Shown: positions 31,988-41,646, counted from the first letter of the stretch. The stretch is 48,793 nt of DNA from CAZOEL01 sp964578835 (GCA_964578835.1 CAZOEL010000053.1:1-48793), one strand, 5' to 3'. Numbers and translations are program-made. The notes: generated by a model not told the origin, from the sequence alone.

Positions 31988-32229
31988 CATGATTGACGCT
32001 GTGACCTCGCAAAACTCTCCGCCTTTAAAAAGACTTCCGGATCTTCGGCGCGCTCGTTCTTCCCTCTATACATACTTATTACAATGCAGGGCTTATGGGG
32101 CCTTCGAGTAAGAGCATGAGCGACATGGCTCGCTGTATTCTTGAGAGCTCTCATAAGACAGACCTTTCTCGCTTCTGCTCCGATGCTCCCTGGATTGCGG
32201 AATATGGTTCTTCGTGTTGTTATTCCAGT

Positions 32230-32270
32230 GGTTAACGTGTTAACCAGGTATTGTTAACGAATAGTTAACA
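32230..32270. promoter_or_regulatory. Paired GTTAAC operator
   Basis: Site 1 is GGTTAAC-GT-GTTAACC (32230-32245) and site 2 is TGTTAAC-GAATA-GTTAACA (32252-32270). Each has perfect 7-base arms, their centres are about 24 bases apart, and all four half-sites share GTTAAC. This looks like a tandem operator for a dimeric regulator, 330 bases before the decaheme gene. Confidence 0.6.
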
Positions 32271-32596
32271 GTGGCGCCGACAATTCCCATCTCAGAAAAA
32301 GAATCATTTTACTAACATAAACCATAGCCTATATGGCTTAACATACGGTTCTCATTAGATATTGGCATTAACGTTGCTACAAATTACAGCAGCGTCTACG
32401 GAGAAAAGATTCTCATTCACAAAAGGCAGCATACATAGACATTAGGCATCGAATGATAAGGAGGTGATATTTCATTCATAATCGGGGGAACTGGGGATGG
32501 GGGCGGCTGATATGCGCTGTTCAAAAAGCGCTCGACAATGGTCGGAAGGGTTAACAGCACTTTGATTGGAAACGATAATCCACAAAAGAGGTTAGT

Positions 32597-34723
32597 ATGA
32601 GACAAGACAAGACTCTGGTATTCCACAGATTATTGATTTGGTTCTTGATGATTACATTCGCACTTGCCTGGGGAGCATCCGCGGTGTTGGCCGAAGACAG
32701 CAATCTACGATCGGTTTCGATCACAGGCGCAACTTCGGTAAATGACGAGTCGAGCATACAGCTCAGAGCGTATGCAGATATCAGAGGTGAAAACAGGGAT
32801 ATCACCACCTCAGCGAGATGGTCTTTGAGCAGCACAACCTACGCATCCATTTCTTCCGGCCGGTTGAGTGCGAAGAGCGTTCCCTCTTGCAGCAACCAGA
32901 CCGTCACAGTCAAAATCAGTTACTCTCGCAGCGGGGTTACAAAGACAGATACTCACGATGTGAGCATCGTAGAGAATGAATGCGTCACTCCTCCCACTCC
33001 GGCGCCCGTCACTCTTCAAAACATTACCATAGGCGGTCCAAACTCAGTAGCTGAAAGCAGTTATGCAGATTTCCCGGTAACCGCAACGATGAGCAACGGA
33101 ACGACAAAAACGGTGACAGCCGCAATGAGCGAGGACTCACAGTATGCTGCATTCAACGGCATCCGATTGAGCACGACTTCAGTAACGGGGAATCAAACTG
33201 TCAATATCGGCGCCACGTACACTGAAAACAACGTAACGAAGAGCGCAACAAAGTCTATAACCATCACCGATAATACTCCAACCCCAACCCCGACCCCCAT
33301 CTCAGGCTCTCATGCGGGCAGGTTCACCACATACGCCGGGGCGACAACCTGTCTGCAGTGTCACCGCCAGCGGGCTGTTGAAGTATACAATTCAGAACAC
33401 TACCAATGGTCCGGCAAATTCGGAGCCATCAACGATTTTTGTGTCTATCCAGACATCAATTTGATCGGCAAGCTCACCAACGTCAACGGCATTGAGGTCG
33501 ATGGCGGCTGTTTGAAGTGCCACCCAGGCATGGGAGCCAAACCGACAAAGTCTGCGAACCCGACCGATACAGATCTAGCCAACATCGACTGTTTGGTTTG
33601 CCATGCGCCCAAATACAAACGCACCGTGGATCCGGTTACGAAGGCCAAATACATCCCCGACGAAACGGCCATGGGGATGACGATCCTCGAGGCTGCTGCT
33701 GACATCAAACCCACCACTCGAGACACGTGCCTGAACTGCCACACGAAATCGGGCGGCGGAGACAATTTCAAGCGCGGCGATATTGAAGAGCATCACCGCA
33801 ACCCCGCCACAAGGGCTTTTGACGTGCATATGTCGTCGGCATCCCTGGGCGGTGGAGGCATGCACTGCACCCGATGCCATACGGTTTCAAATCATAAGAT
33901 CTCCGGCAAAGGAGTAGACCTTCGCATAGAAGAAGGAACGAAGCCCAATTGCATAACATGCCATACGGCGACTCCGCCGCACAGCAACTCAAACATCAAC
34001 AATTATCACGTGAAACGGGTGCATTGCACTACCTGCCACATTCCAACTTTTGCAAAGAAGGCTCCCACCGATATGTTCAGGGACTGGGCCGCGCCCGGAG
34101 AGCTCAACACAGCAACCGGATTGTACGATCCGGCAATGACTAAGCAGGCGAACGTCATCCCGCAGTATAAGTTTTGGGATGAAAAGACATCGACTTTCTA
34201 TAATTTCGCAACTGCAGCCACCCCACAAGCCAATGGCAATGTCTTGATGGCAGGCCCTGCAGCAGCATCGCCCCTCACAACCGGAGCAAAGATTTATCCG
34301 TTCAAGGTCCACACTGCGCTGCAGCCGATCGACACCGTCACGGACTTCCTCCTTCCGCTGAAGATCGGTCGCTTCTATACGGAGGGTGATTTGGTCAATG
34401 CTGTTCCTCTTGGACAGGATGGAGTAGGTTGGAAGCGCAATCCTTATGATTTCCAAAAGACGGAACGGTGGATGGGGCTCTTCCATGAAGTTGCGCCGAA
34501 GGAGCAGGCGCTTGCCTACAACAACTCCTGCACGACATGTCACGGCGGAACGACCGCCAGGATGAACTTGAGGAGCATAGGGTATACGGCGAAGAAGCCC
34601 ACAAGCGATCTATGCAACGATTGTCATGGCTCGAAAAGTTACTCCTTCACCTCGGTGCACCCGCGTCACACCAACAAAGGATACGATTGCTCGGCTTGCC
34701 ACAGCTTCAGCAGAGCAAGGTAG
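32597..34723 (+). CDS. Decaheme c-type cytochrome with N-terminal Ig-like repeats
   Basis: A 708-residue protein exported by a signal peptide (about 10-32). Residues about 35-125 and 138-228 are two Ser/Thr-rich Ig-like (BIG2-type) domains beginning LRSVSITGATSVNDES and LQNITIGGPNSVAESS, ending in a Thr-Pro linker (NTPTPTPTPI). The rest contains ten CxxCH heme sites: CLQCH, CLKCH, CLVCH, CLNCH, CTRCH, CITCH, CTTCH twice, CNDCH and CSACH, plus many extra His for axial ligation. Such proteins act in the periplasm or at the cell surface in electron transfer; Ig-like domains suggest surface display. Resemblance to the octaheme tetrathionate-reductase-like family is possible. AGAGG precedes the ATG. 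Confidence 0.93.
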   Translation: MRQDKTLVFHRLLIWFLMITFALAWGASAVLAEDSNLRSVSITGATSVNDESSIQLRAYADIRGENRDITTSARWSLSSTTYASISSGRLSAKSVPSCSNQTVTVKISYSRSGVTKTDTHDVSIVENECVTPPTPAPVTLQNITIGGPNSVAESSYADFPVTATMSNGTTKTVTAAMSEDSQYAAFNGIRLSTTSVTGNQTVNIGATYTENNVTKSATKSITITDNTPTPTPTPISGSHAGRFTTYAGATTCLQCHRQRAVEVYNSEHYQWSGKFGAINDFCVYPDINLIGKLTNVNGIEVDGGCLKCHPGMGAKPTKSANPTDTDLANIDCLVCHAPKYKRTVDPVTKAKYIPDETAMGMTILEAAADIKPTTRDTCLNCHTKSGGGDNFKRGDIEEHHRNPATRAFDVHMSSASLGGGGMHCTRCHTVSNHKISGKGVDLRIEEGTKPNCITCHTATPPHSNSNINNYHVKRVHCTTCHIPTFAKKAPTDMFRDWAAPGELNTATGLYDPAMTKQANVIPQYKFWDEKTSTFYNFATAATPQANGNVLMAGPAAASPLTTGAKIYPFKVHTALQPIDTVTDFLLPLKIGRFYTEGDLVNAVPLGQDGVGWKRNPYDFQKTERWMGLFHEVAPKEQALAYNNSCTTCHGGTTARMNLRSIGYTAKKPTSDLCNDCHGSKSYSFTSVHPRHTNKGYDCSACHSFSRAR

Positions 34724-34739
34724 CTGACAAAACAGGATG

Positions 34740-34781
34740 AATGCGGCGGCCGCACATCTCCATCCGTACGGCCGCTGCATT
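34740..34781. terminator. Bidirectional terminator hairpin
   Basis: AATGCGGCGGCCG and CGGCCGCTGCATT form a 13-bp stem with one G-U pair around a 16-base loop, between the convergent cytochrome and kinase genes. It touches the last base of the kinase stop codon. Confidence 0.65.
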
Positions 34782-36636
34782 AAGCTTCATTTCTTTCACT
34801 CTCAATACGCTCTTTTCCTATAGCGGCTTGGGCGAGATCCTCATCGCGCCTGAGCAGAGCAACCAGAGTAAAGGTTGTTCCTCTCTCCGGGGCGGATTCA
34901 ACTTCCATGAAGCCGCCCAAATGGTCCAGGCGCTCGCGTATGCTGAAAAGTCCGAAGCCATGAGCTCCACTCCACCCAGAACAGACCTTTTCCACATCCA
35001 GTCCGACGCCGTCATCCCACACGCTGATTCGAATGCAATCTCCGCTTCTCATGACGCTGATCCTGGCATGGCGCGCTTTCGAATGCTTCACCACATTGAC
35101 GATCAGTTCGCTCGCGGCCCGGAATAGAAAAGCCCGCACATCGTTATCCAGAGGCTTGATGCTGTCGTCGGCTTCACAGTCAACCTGGATGCCGTGCTCT
35201 TTTTGAGCCTGCTCGGCAAGCCAGCCGAGCGCCGCTTCGATACCCAGCTCGTACAGAATGGGAGAGCTGATTTTGAACATCAGAGATCGCGTATCCTTAA
35301 TGGCGTCGATAACAAGCTTCCTGATCTCTTCGATCTGTTCCGAATACTCGCTCCCTGCAGCGGCCTCTCTCAACAATCCCAGTTTTATTCTGGAAAGAGC
35401 GAGAGTCTGTCCGACCTGATCGTGCAGGTCTGTAGCAATAATGCGCCTCTCTCTTTCTTCGACCGTCGAGAGCTGCGACGCCATGGATCGCAGCTGATCC
35501 TGATGGACCAGGAGCTGTTCGACAAGAGTGCGGTATCTTGTCTCAGCCTCGCGCAGCTGGATTTCGCGTCCTTCAATGGCTTCGGCCATATCATCAAAAG
35601 CCTTTGCAAGCCTGCCCATTTCCCCTTCTCCGTGCGTCAATCCCGTGCGCGCGCCCAAGTCTCCCCCGGACAAATGCTGAGCTGCGATTGCAAGCGCGTC
35701 CAGTCGACGAATAATGAAAGCATTGCTGCCCACCCACATGACGCAAAGAGTAAGAATGGTGATGATGCCCAAGCCGATCGAGTGATAGAGAAGGCTCTTA
35801 TTGGCTTCGCCAAAGGCGAGATCGCCGGGGATGCCTACGCACACAAAAAGCCCCGTCTCAACGGCGCTGCTCAGAGGAGTGAAAGCATAAATGCGCCTCA
35901 TCCCGTCAAGGCCTTCTATTTCGATCACTCCTTTTCCCCTCTCAAGAACGATATCCATCAACGGAACGCCATCGGCCGGTTTTCCCATCCTTTTGGCCGG
36001 CTCCGGCAGGTAGACCAGAACAGTCCCGTTGCTTGACGCCATGAAGAGCTCGGCATTGGGAGGCAGCTGCATTTGAAAGGCGAGCTGATCAAGCCTTGCT
36101 CTATCGACTGCGGCAAACACCACGGCCTGCAGGCGCCCGGAATCATCGCGCAAGGGATAACTGAAATAAAGGGCCGGTTCTTCCTCCTTACCGTCCATTA
36201 CGCCAGGACCAGCCACAAATCTTTGATGCTCCAGGCTTGTGTGAAACCATTCTTGAGCCGAGTAATCTTTGGGAGAGGAGATCGAGGATGCGCTGCAAAT
36301 CGACCTTCCATCGGGCAGGAGAACGCCGATATTTGCATACTTCGGATCTTCGGCCAGAATCTCGGATAAATGGGAGTCGCATTCCTCCGCTCCCATCCTT
36401 TTCACCACTACAACCTTTGAGAGCGCAACAAGAAGCTGGCGCGTAGACTCGATGAATTTTTCTTCAGAGCTCGAAGCGAAATAGGAAATCAGCTGCACAT
36501 CGTCTTTTATGCGAAGCCAAATTTGACTCCGCTCCTTAAAATAATTAAACACTGTCAAGGCAAGCACGAGCAGCATCGTAAGCAGTAGGAACAACGCCAG
36601 TCGAATACGCAGACTCGACAAGGAAAACCATCTCAT
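34780..36636 (-). CDS. NarX/NreB-type sensor histidine kinase with Cache-like domain
   Basis: A 618-residue membrane sensor: TM1 (about 10-29), an extracytoplasmic dCache-like domain (about 35-280, with NIGVLLPDGRSICSASS and EPALYFSYPLRDDSG), TM2 (about 283-306), HAMP, a coiled coil, a HisKA_3 dimerisation domain with the phospho-His in ATDLHDQVGQTLAL and a C-terminal HATPase (AASELIVNVVKHSKA, WDDGVGLD, GFGLFSIRERLDHLGG). HisKA_3 kinases pair with NarL-type regulators; the partner is most likely the 37255-37905 regulator on the same strand, with a NosL-like gene lying between them on the other strand. Probably senses a metal or small ligand controlling the adjacent copper genes (inference). 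Confidence 0.92.
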   Translation of the reverse strand: MRWFSLSSLRIRLALFLLLTMLLVLALTVFNYFKERSQIWLRIKDDVQLISYFASSSEEKFIESTRQLLVALSKVVVVKRMGAEECDSHLSEILAEDPKYANIGVLLPDGRSICSASSISSPKDYSAQEWFHTSLEHQRFVAGPGVMDGKEEEPALYFSYPLRDDSGRLQAVVFAAVDRARLDQLAFQMQLPPNAELFMASSNGTVLVYLPEPAKRMGKPADGVPLMDIVLERGKGVIEIEGLDGMRRIYAFTPLSSAVETGLFVCVGIPGDLAFGEANKSLLYHSIGLGIITILTLCVMWVGSNAFIIRRLDALAIAAQHLSGGDLGARTGLTHGEGEMGRLAKAFDDMAEAIEGREIQLREAETRYRTLVEQLLVHQDQLRSMASQLSTVEERERRIIATDLHDQVGQTLALSRIKLGLLREAAAGSEYSEQIEEIRKLVIDAIKDTRSLMFKISSPILYELGIEAALGWLAEQAQKEHGIQVDCEADDSIKPLDNDVRAFLFRAASELIVNVVKHSKARHARISVMRSGDCIRISVWDDGVGLDVEKVCSGWSGAHGFGLFSIRERLDHLGGFMEVESAPERGTTFTLVALLRRDEDLAQAAIGKERIESERNEA

Positions 36637-36740
36637 CAGAGGCCCTCTTTTAACGTAAACTGGTCGGAATCCGGCTTGAAAATTCTCTACCGCACTGTCA
36701 AGATAGAAGCGATGTTAGTGCGGGGGAATCAAATCGGTCA

Positions 36741-37253
36741 ATGGAGGCACAATTGAAGGCGTCCTTTCTCTATTTTCTGTCGTTAACCGCCATCCTGGCG
36801 TCACACGTTGCCACGGCCCAGACATTGGAAGATGTAGAGAAGCATCCCGTCTGCATCTACTGTGAAATGAACAGAGGTCACTACGCGCACAGCAGGATGC
36901 TCCTCGAGTACGTACATGGATCGATTGGGGTATGCAGCGTCCACTGCGCGGCCATGCACCTCGCCCTCAACATAGAAAAAGAGCTCCTCTCGATCAAAGT
37001 TGCCGACTATAACGGCAAGGAGCTGATCGACGCCGAAAGCGCCTTCTGGGTCATCGGCGGCAACAGGCCCGGAGTGATGACTCAAAGGGCCAAATGGGCG
37101 TTCAAAGAGAAGAAGGACGCAGAAAAATTCATATCTAAAAACGGCGGCTCTCCAGCCACATTTGATGAAGTCCTTGCCGCTGCCTACAGAGATATGTACG
37201 AGGATTCGAAGATGATCCGCGGGAAGCGCAAAATAAGGAAGATGCACAGGTAA
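36741..37253 (+). CDS. NosL-like periplasmic copper-binding protein
   Basis: A 170-residue protein with an N-terminal signal peptide (cleavage near residue 26, ATA-Q). The mature start contains VCIYCEMNR (C38, C41, M43), the Cys/Met signature of NosL-type Cu(I)-binding proteins, followed by GSIGVCSVHCAAMHLAL with a second Cys pair. NosL delivers copper during nitrous oxide reductase maturation. No nosZ is visible, so here it may chaperone copper for import. It is placed divergently from the kinase and upstream of the TonB-dependent receptor on the same strand, and its stop nearly touches the stop of the convergent regulator gene. Confidence 0.85.
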   Translation: MEAQLKASFLYFLSLTAILASHVATAQTLEDVEKHPVCIYCEMNRGHYAHSRMLLEYVHGSIGVCSVHCAAMHLALNIEKELLSIKVADYNGKELIDAESAFWVIGGNRPGVMTQRAKWAFKEKKDAEKFISKNGGSPATFDEVLAAAYRDMYEDSKMIRGKRKIRKMHR

Positions 37254-37254
37254 G

Positions 37255-37905
37255 TCAGTCGAGAGTAGTGAGCTTTTCGCGAATGGCGTACTTTATAAGG
37301 TCAGCCACACTACCGAGGCCAAGTTTGCTCATTATCTGCTGTCGATGCGTTTCGACCGTCTTGATGCTAAGGTGCAAGAGCGAAGCAATATTTCTGGTGC
37401 TATTCCCTTCCGCCACCATTTGCAGCACCTGCCGCTCCCTTGCCGTGAGAACGCTGAAGACCGTATCGCCCCGAGGCGATACCTGGTTGACATAATCCTC
37501 GATCACGGTCCCGGCAATCTCAGGGCTAAGATAAACCTGATCTGCAAGCACCACGCGAACAGCGTGCGCCAACTCTTCAAAAGCGCAGTCCTTGGGCAGA
37601 TACGCTCGCGCCCCCGCCTTGAACATCTCCACGACAAATCTTCTGTCCGAGTGCACCGATAACGCTATTACCCTGACTCCCGGAACTTCCGCAATGATCT
37701 GCCGGGTTGCGTCGATCCCGTTCATGTCGGGCATGCCGATATCCATGATCACAATGTCGGGTGAAAGCTCGCGAGCCGCCTTCACCGTCATTCTTCCATT
37801 TTCAACCTCCGCCACAACCTCCATCCCCGGTTGATTTTCGAGAAGAGCGCGCAAGCCGTCGCGCAAAATCTTATGGTCATCGGCAATTATGATCTTTACG
37901 CCCAT
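37255..37905 (-). CDS. NarL/FixJ-family response regulator
   Basis: A 216-residue regulator. Receiver domain at about 3-120 (IIIADDHKILRDG, phospho-acceptor Asp in IVIMDIGMPDMNG, ALSVHSD, Lys in AYLPKDCAF). LuxR-type HTH at about 148-210 (LTARERQVLQMVAEGNSTRNIASLLHLSIKTVETH with KLGLGSVADLIKYA). It pairs naturally with the HisKA_3 kinase 620 bases downstream on the same strand. The divergent 480-base gap to the TonB-dependent receptor is a likely target region. Start: ATG at 37905. Confidence 0.93.
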   Translation of the reverse strand: MGVKIIIADDHKILRDGLRALLENQPGMEVVAEVENGRMTVKAARELSPDIVIMDIGMPDMNGIDATRQIIAEVPGVRVIALSVHSDRRFVVEMFKAGARAYLPKDCAFEELAHAVRVVLADQVYLSPEIAGTVIEDYVNQVSPRGDTVFSVLTARERQVLQMVAEGNSTRNIASLLHLSIKTVETHRQQIMSKLGLGSVADLIKYAIREKLTTLD

Positions 37906-38385
37906 CCGGTTGAATCCTCCTCGAAAAGATCAATCAGCAGCGTGAATCGCAACTGGGAATCTTACAATGATTGGCGCGCTCGCACTCAACGCCCACCGCG
38001 CCCGCTCGGGGACAAACAGGAATCAAAAGCTCCCCGGCACATCCGGTTGGCTCTAAGATAGCCAGCAACATGAGTATATTCAAGGACCGGGTCGATATAG
38101 TTTTATAGCGGTTCGCCTCTAAGGGGCTCTCATCCATCGCACCTGCGTAATTCATACTAATCGCATACGAAAATCAGAGTTCCCCCGATGCTTTGAATGC
38201 GATGCAGCGACTAACTTTATTGTGCCCGAAAGCTCAACCGTTTCTCCAAAAAAATGCATCACAACGGATGCGACCACAGCTTTCACAGCAAGACGCACGG
38301 GCGATTGTCCCTCACACCCAAGGGATACGCCGTCACAACAGTTTCCCAGGCTTTTTCACATTCAATCTTTAAGGAGGACATGACA
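37906..38385. other. Divergent regulatory region (regulator / TonB-dependent receptor)
   Basis: About 480 bases between the regulator (minus) and receptor (plus). It must hold the receptor promoter, but no convincing operator or riboswitch is visible by eye. A 44-residue in-frame leader before the receptor start (38254-38385) lacks coding character and is excluded. Confidence 0.45.
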
Positions 38386-40494
38386 ATGAAGAAAATTTGG
38401 GTTGCGCCGCTGCTCCTTATCCTTTTTCTTAGCTCCAAGGGGTTGTGTCAGGAGATATATGAAGCAAAGGACGGTGAGACGAAGACCTTTGTTTTCGAGG
38501 AGATGATCATAACGACGAGCCCGGAAATGCCTCAAAGCGAGCCCATATCAAAAGAAGTTCTCGATTGGACTCGGCATCTCAATATTGGCGACGTTATCGA
38601 TAATGTTCCAGGGGTTAGCGCAGTTCGACGCGGCGCGAATTCCTCTGAGCCCGTAATTCGAGGCTTGGGCTGGGAAAGAGTTCAAACGCAGGTAGGACCG
38701 ATCCCCATTTATGGCGGATGTCCTGCTCGAATGGATCCGCCGATAACCTATCTTCAGCCGGACAAAGTGCAAGAAGTTCTCGTGGTTAAGGGCATTCCAT
38801 CCGTTACCTTGGGCCCCGGTGGAACGGGAGGACGCATTGTGGTTTCGACCGACTACGAGCGCAGCCCTGACGCGCCGCCCGAAGTCAGCCCTTGGATCAG
38901 CTCCAAATATGACAGTGTCCGCAAGGGTATATGGGGAGGGGCAGGAGCAAGAGGCGGTAATAAGTGGATGGATTTCAGCCTTGCCGTAGACGCCTTGAAT
39001 TATGGGGACTATAAGTCTGCAGACGGCGTCGAAGTTCCAGCCGACAAAGAGGAATTCGGAGGCGCTCTTTCCCTTGGATTTCGTCCCATGGAAAACCACA
39101 GGTGGTGGCATGGCTTGAACATCATTAGAGACGAAGGCTTCGACTCACCTTCCCTGCCCATGGACAGCGACGAAACGGATACCTGGATCTACAATACAGG
39201 CTACAGGATCGATTTTCCGGGATGCGTTCTGGAGCAAATCGAGCTGACAGGCGGTTTTTCCATCGTTAACCATTTAATGAGCAACCGTAACAGGCAGGAC
39301 CGGCTAACAACTTTAGAGGCGGAAACCCCGACGGACTCCGACTCCTTTGCCGGACGGTTCAAACAGGATTGGAGGCTCAATCCAAGCATGTTGCTCATGA
39401 CAGGTGTCGATTACTACCATATTTCCAGAGATGCAATTCGCGAGCGGTTTCTCATAGCGCGAAACGCCAGGTTCTTCGACCATATCTGGCCCGACGCAAA
39501 ACAATCGGATCTCGGAGCCTTTGCCGAGCTGAGCGCGGAGCTTTCTCCCTCCGTGCATCTGAGAGTGGGCGGCAGGATCGATTATGCGGAAAGCGACGCC
39601 GAGGCGGTAGACGATCCCAGTATCCGGAACATACCCATAAGACAACAATTCATCAATTTCTTCGGCCCCGAGGCAGGTGAAATCTATAGAGATGAAGTCT
39701 TGGGAGCGGGTAACGTCGTCCTGGAATGGGAAGCAGCGGAAAAGCTCAAGCTGCATATCGGAACAGGCGTAACCTCCAGGCCTGCAAATGTTACAGAAAG
39801 ATTTTTCGCCTTCGCGCCAGCTCCAGGCGGATTCCAGCTTGGGAATCCGGCGCTCAACCCGGAAGTAAAGTATGAACTGGACATCGGCGCCGACTGGACC
39901 AACAGATGGGGAGTTTTCACTGCATCCGCGTTCTATTTCAATATTGACGAATACATCCTTCCGACTCTTGTATCCATACAAGATGTGGATAACAACGGCG
40001 TTCCAGACTTGGTCAGAGGCTTCAGGAACGTGGATGCGCAGCTTTTTGGCGGTGAAATATCCGCAATCTTCAAGCCCATCGATCATTGGAGCTTCCCGGT
40101 AAGTTTATCCTACGTGCGTGGAGAGGATACTTCCCACAATGAAGATCTTCCCGAGATCCCGCCCTTTGAAGCTCGTATGGCGATTAGGGCCGATTACGGC
40201 CAACAGATTCCATGGTGGGTGGAATTTGGAGGCAGATTCGTAGCGCGCCAGGACGAAGTTTCGGACAACTTTCCTGAAGATGAAACTCCAGGATTTGCAG
40301 TCTTTAGCCTCTTTGGCGGAGTCGAACCGCTGAAAGGACTGCGCATTTTCCTCGGGGTAGAAAACCTCTTCGACAAGGAGTATCACGAGCACCTAACGCG
40401 CGAAGCTCTGTTCCAGACGGGGGACCTCGCTATTGGGGATGAAATCCCTTCGCCCGGAAGAAGCTTTCATGTCATGGCCCGCTACCAATTCTGA
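38386..40494 (+). CDS. TonB-dependent copper receptor, OprC/NosA-like
   Basis: A 702-residue outer-membrane receptor. Signal peptide at 1-21; plug domain with the pattern LNIGDVIDNVPGVSAVRRGANSSEPVIRGLGWERVQTQ; C-terminal beta-barrel ending in MARYQF. The plug contains YGGCPARMDPPITY, whose Cys112-x3-Met116 matches the CxxxM copper site of Pseudomonas OprC/NosA receptors, so I predict copper (or a copper complex) as substrate. I start it at 38386, with TAAGGAGG eight bases upstream; the longer frame before it is not coding. The NosL-like protein upstream and TonB directly downstream (15 bases) support a copper-uptake role. Confidence 0.9.
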   Translation: MKKIWVAPLLLILFLSSKGLCQEIYEAKDGETKTFVFEEMIITTSPEMPQSEPISKEVLDWTRHLNIGDVIDNVPGVSAVRRGANSSEPVIRGLGWERVQTQVGPIPIYGGCPARMDPPITYLQPDKVQEVLVVKGIPSVTLGPGGTGGRIVVSTDYERSPDAPPEVSPWISSKYDSVRKGIWGGAGARGGNKWMDFSLAVDALNYGDYKSADGVEVPADKEEFGGALSLGFRPMENHRWWHGLNIIRDEGFDSPSLPMDSDETDTWIYNTGYRIDFPGCVLEQIELTGGFSIVNHLMSNRNRQDRLTTLEAETPTDSDSFAGRFKQDWRLNPSMLLMTGVDYYHISRDAIRERFLIARNARFFDHIWPDAKQSDLGAFAELSAELSPSVHLRVGGRIDYAESDAEAVDDPSIRNIPIRQQFINFFGPEAGEIYRDEVLGAGNVVLEWEAAEKLKLHIGTGVTSRPANVTERFFAFAPAPGGFQLGNPALNPEVKYELDIGADWTNRWGVFTASAFYFNIDEYILPTLVSIQDVDNNGVPDLVRGFRNVDAQLFGGEISAIFKPIDHWSFPVSLSYVRGEDTSHNEDLPEIPPFEARMAIRADYGQQIPWWVEFGGRFVARQDEVSDNFPEDETPGFAVFSLFGGVEPLKGLRIFLGVENLFDKEYHEHLTREALFQTGDLAIGDEIPSPGRSFHVMARYQF

Positions 40495-40509
40495 CGTCTG
40501 GAAGATGCG

Positions 40510-41646
40510 ATGAGCTCCAGTTCTTTGGATGAATATACGCCTATTGGCGATTCGGAAGCGCTTGATCAGGAGATCCTTCGAACGGAGCTCTCGCCAAACC
40601 TTCAAGAGCCCGGAAGCTTCCCATCTTCCGGCTTTCCGACAAGGGACATACTCTCGGGTTTGGTGGGCGCGGTCGCCATCCACTTCCTCATATTTGCCTA
40701 TTTAGTAGCAAGTCCCATGCTCTCTCCAAACGAGGACTTCAATGCTCCATTCTTGACTGTGAACATCGTCGTCGACGAACCCGCCCCGCTGCTCCTGGAT
40801 GATGGAGAAAGAAGGGAAGGCATTGAAGGCGAAGCCGGAATCGGACTGCCTGGAAAGTCGGAAGCTCCTGAATCTGCAACGCAGAATGCGCTGCATGACT
40901 ACGCCCCTGCTGACTTTGATCCGCCCCAAAAAGAGGAGTTTTCGGCTCTGCCGCCTGTGCTCGAGACTTCGCAGGATAGCGAGCCGGTTCCAAAGCCCGA
41001 ACGTGCAGACGAACCGAAACGCACAGAGCCTCTGAAACCTGAGTCCCCTAGACCTTCTCCTTTAAAACCGGAAAAAGTTGTCAAACAAAACAAAATCCCC
41101 CTAAAGGCAAAAAAGGAGCGCCCAAAGGCCATTGCTCGAAAGAAAACCGAAGCTCCCGTGGAAGATGCATCCACTCGCTCAGCTTCCCTTCACTCCGGGA
41201 TAGGACCATCGCCTTCTTCGAAATCAACCTCAGAAATGAGCTCCGACCTTCCGTCATCCAGTCCGGGAAATAGCGGAGTTGACGACATCGCATCAACAAA
41301 GAAAGCGGCAGAGGGATCGAATACAAGAGGTGGAAGCGGTTCTGCGCGACAGGAATTTCAACTAGCCGAGGTCGATAAGGCTCCAACGCTCTTAAAGCGC
41401 GTGGAGCCCGATTATCCTCAATCGGCAAAACGCCTGAGGCTTACTGGAAAGGTGATCGTCAGATTTCTGGTCGACCCGCAAGGACGGGTGAGAAAAGCCT
41501 CTATTATCGAAGCTCATCCCGAGGGAATGTTTGAAAGCTGCGTGCTGGAGGCTGTTGCCAGGTGGGTTTTCAAGCCGGGCTATCACAAAGGAGAGCCTGT
41601 CGCGACTTGGATTGTTGTGCCGATAAAGTTCAAATTTTCAGGATAG
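40510..41646 (+). CDS. TonB-family energy transducer
   Basis: A 378-residue protein: about 60 residues cytosolic, one membrane helix (LSGLVGAVAIHFLIFAYLVA), a long Pro/Lys/Glu-rich periplasmic spacer (about 90-290) with KPE/KPES repeats, and a C-terminal TonB domain (APTLLKRVEPDYPQSAKRLRLTGKVIVRFLVD, then LEAVARWVFKPGYHKG). It connects proton-motive force to the neighbouring receptor. It starts 15 bases after the receptor stop, without its own exbBD. The long N-terminus before the helix is unusual. Confidence 0.93.
   Translation: MSSSSLDEYTPIGDSEALDQEILRTELSPNLQEPGSFPSSGFPTRDILSGLVGAVAIHFLIFAYLVASPMLSPNEDFNAPFLTVNIVVDEPAPLLLDDGERREGIEGEAGIGLPGKSEAPESATQNALHDYAPADFDPPQKEEFSALPPVLETSQDSEPVPKPERADEPKRTEPLKPESPRPSPLKPEKVVKQNKIPLKAKKERPKAIARKKTEAPVEDASTRSASLHSGIGPSPSSKSTSEMSSDLPSSSPGNSGVDDIASTKKAAEGSNTRGGSGSARQEFQLAEVDKAPTLLKRVEPDYPQSAKRLRLTGKVIVRFLVDPQGRVRKASIIEAHPEGMFESCVLEAVARWVFKPGYHKGEPVATWIVVPIKFKFSG

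Larger units (their letters stand above)
31926..32596. other. Long leader/promoter region of the decaheme cytochrome gene
   Basis: About 670 bases with a terminator-like hairpin (31953-31987), the paired GTTAAC operator (32230-32270) and AT-rich DNA up to the ribosome-binding site. No gene seen. Confidence 0.55.
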
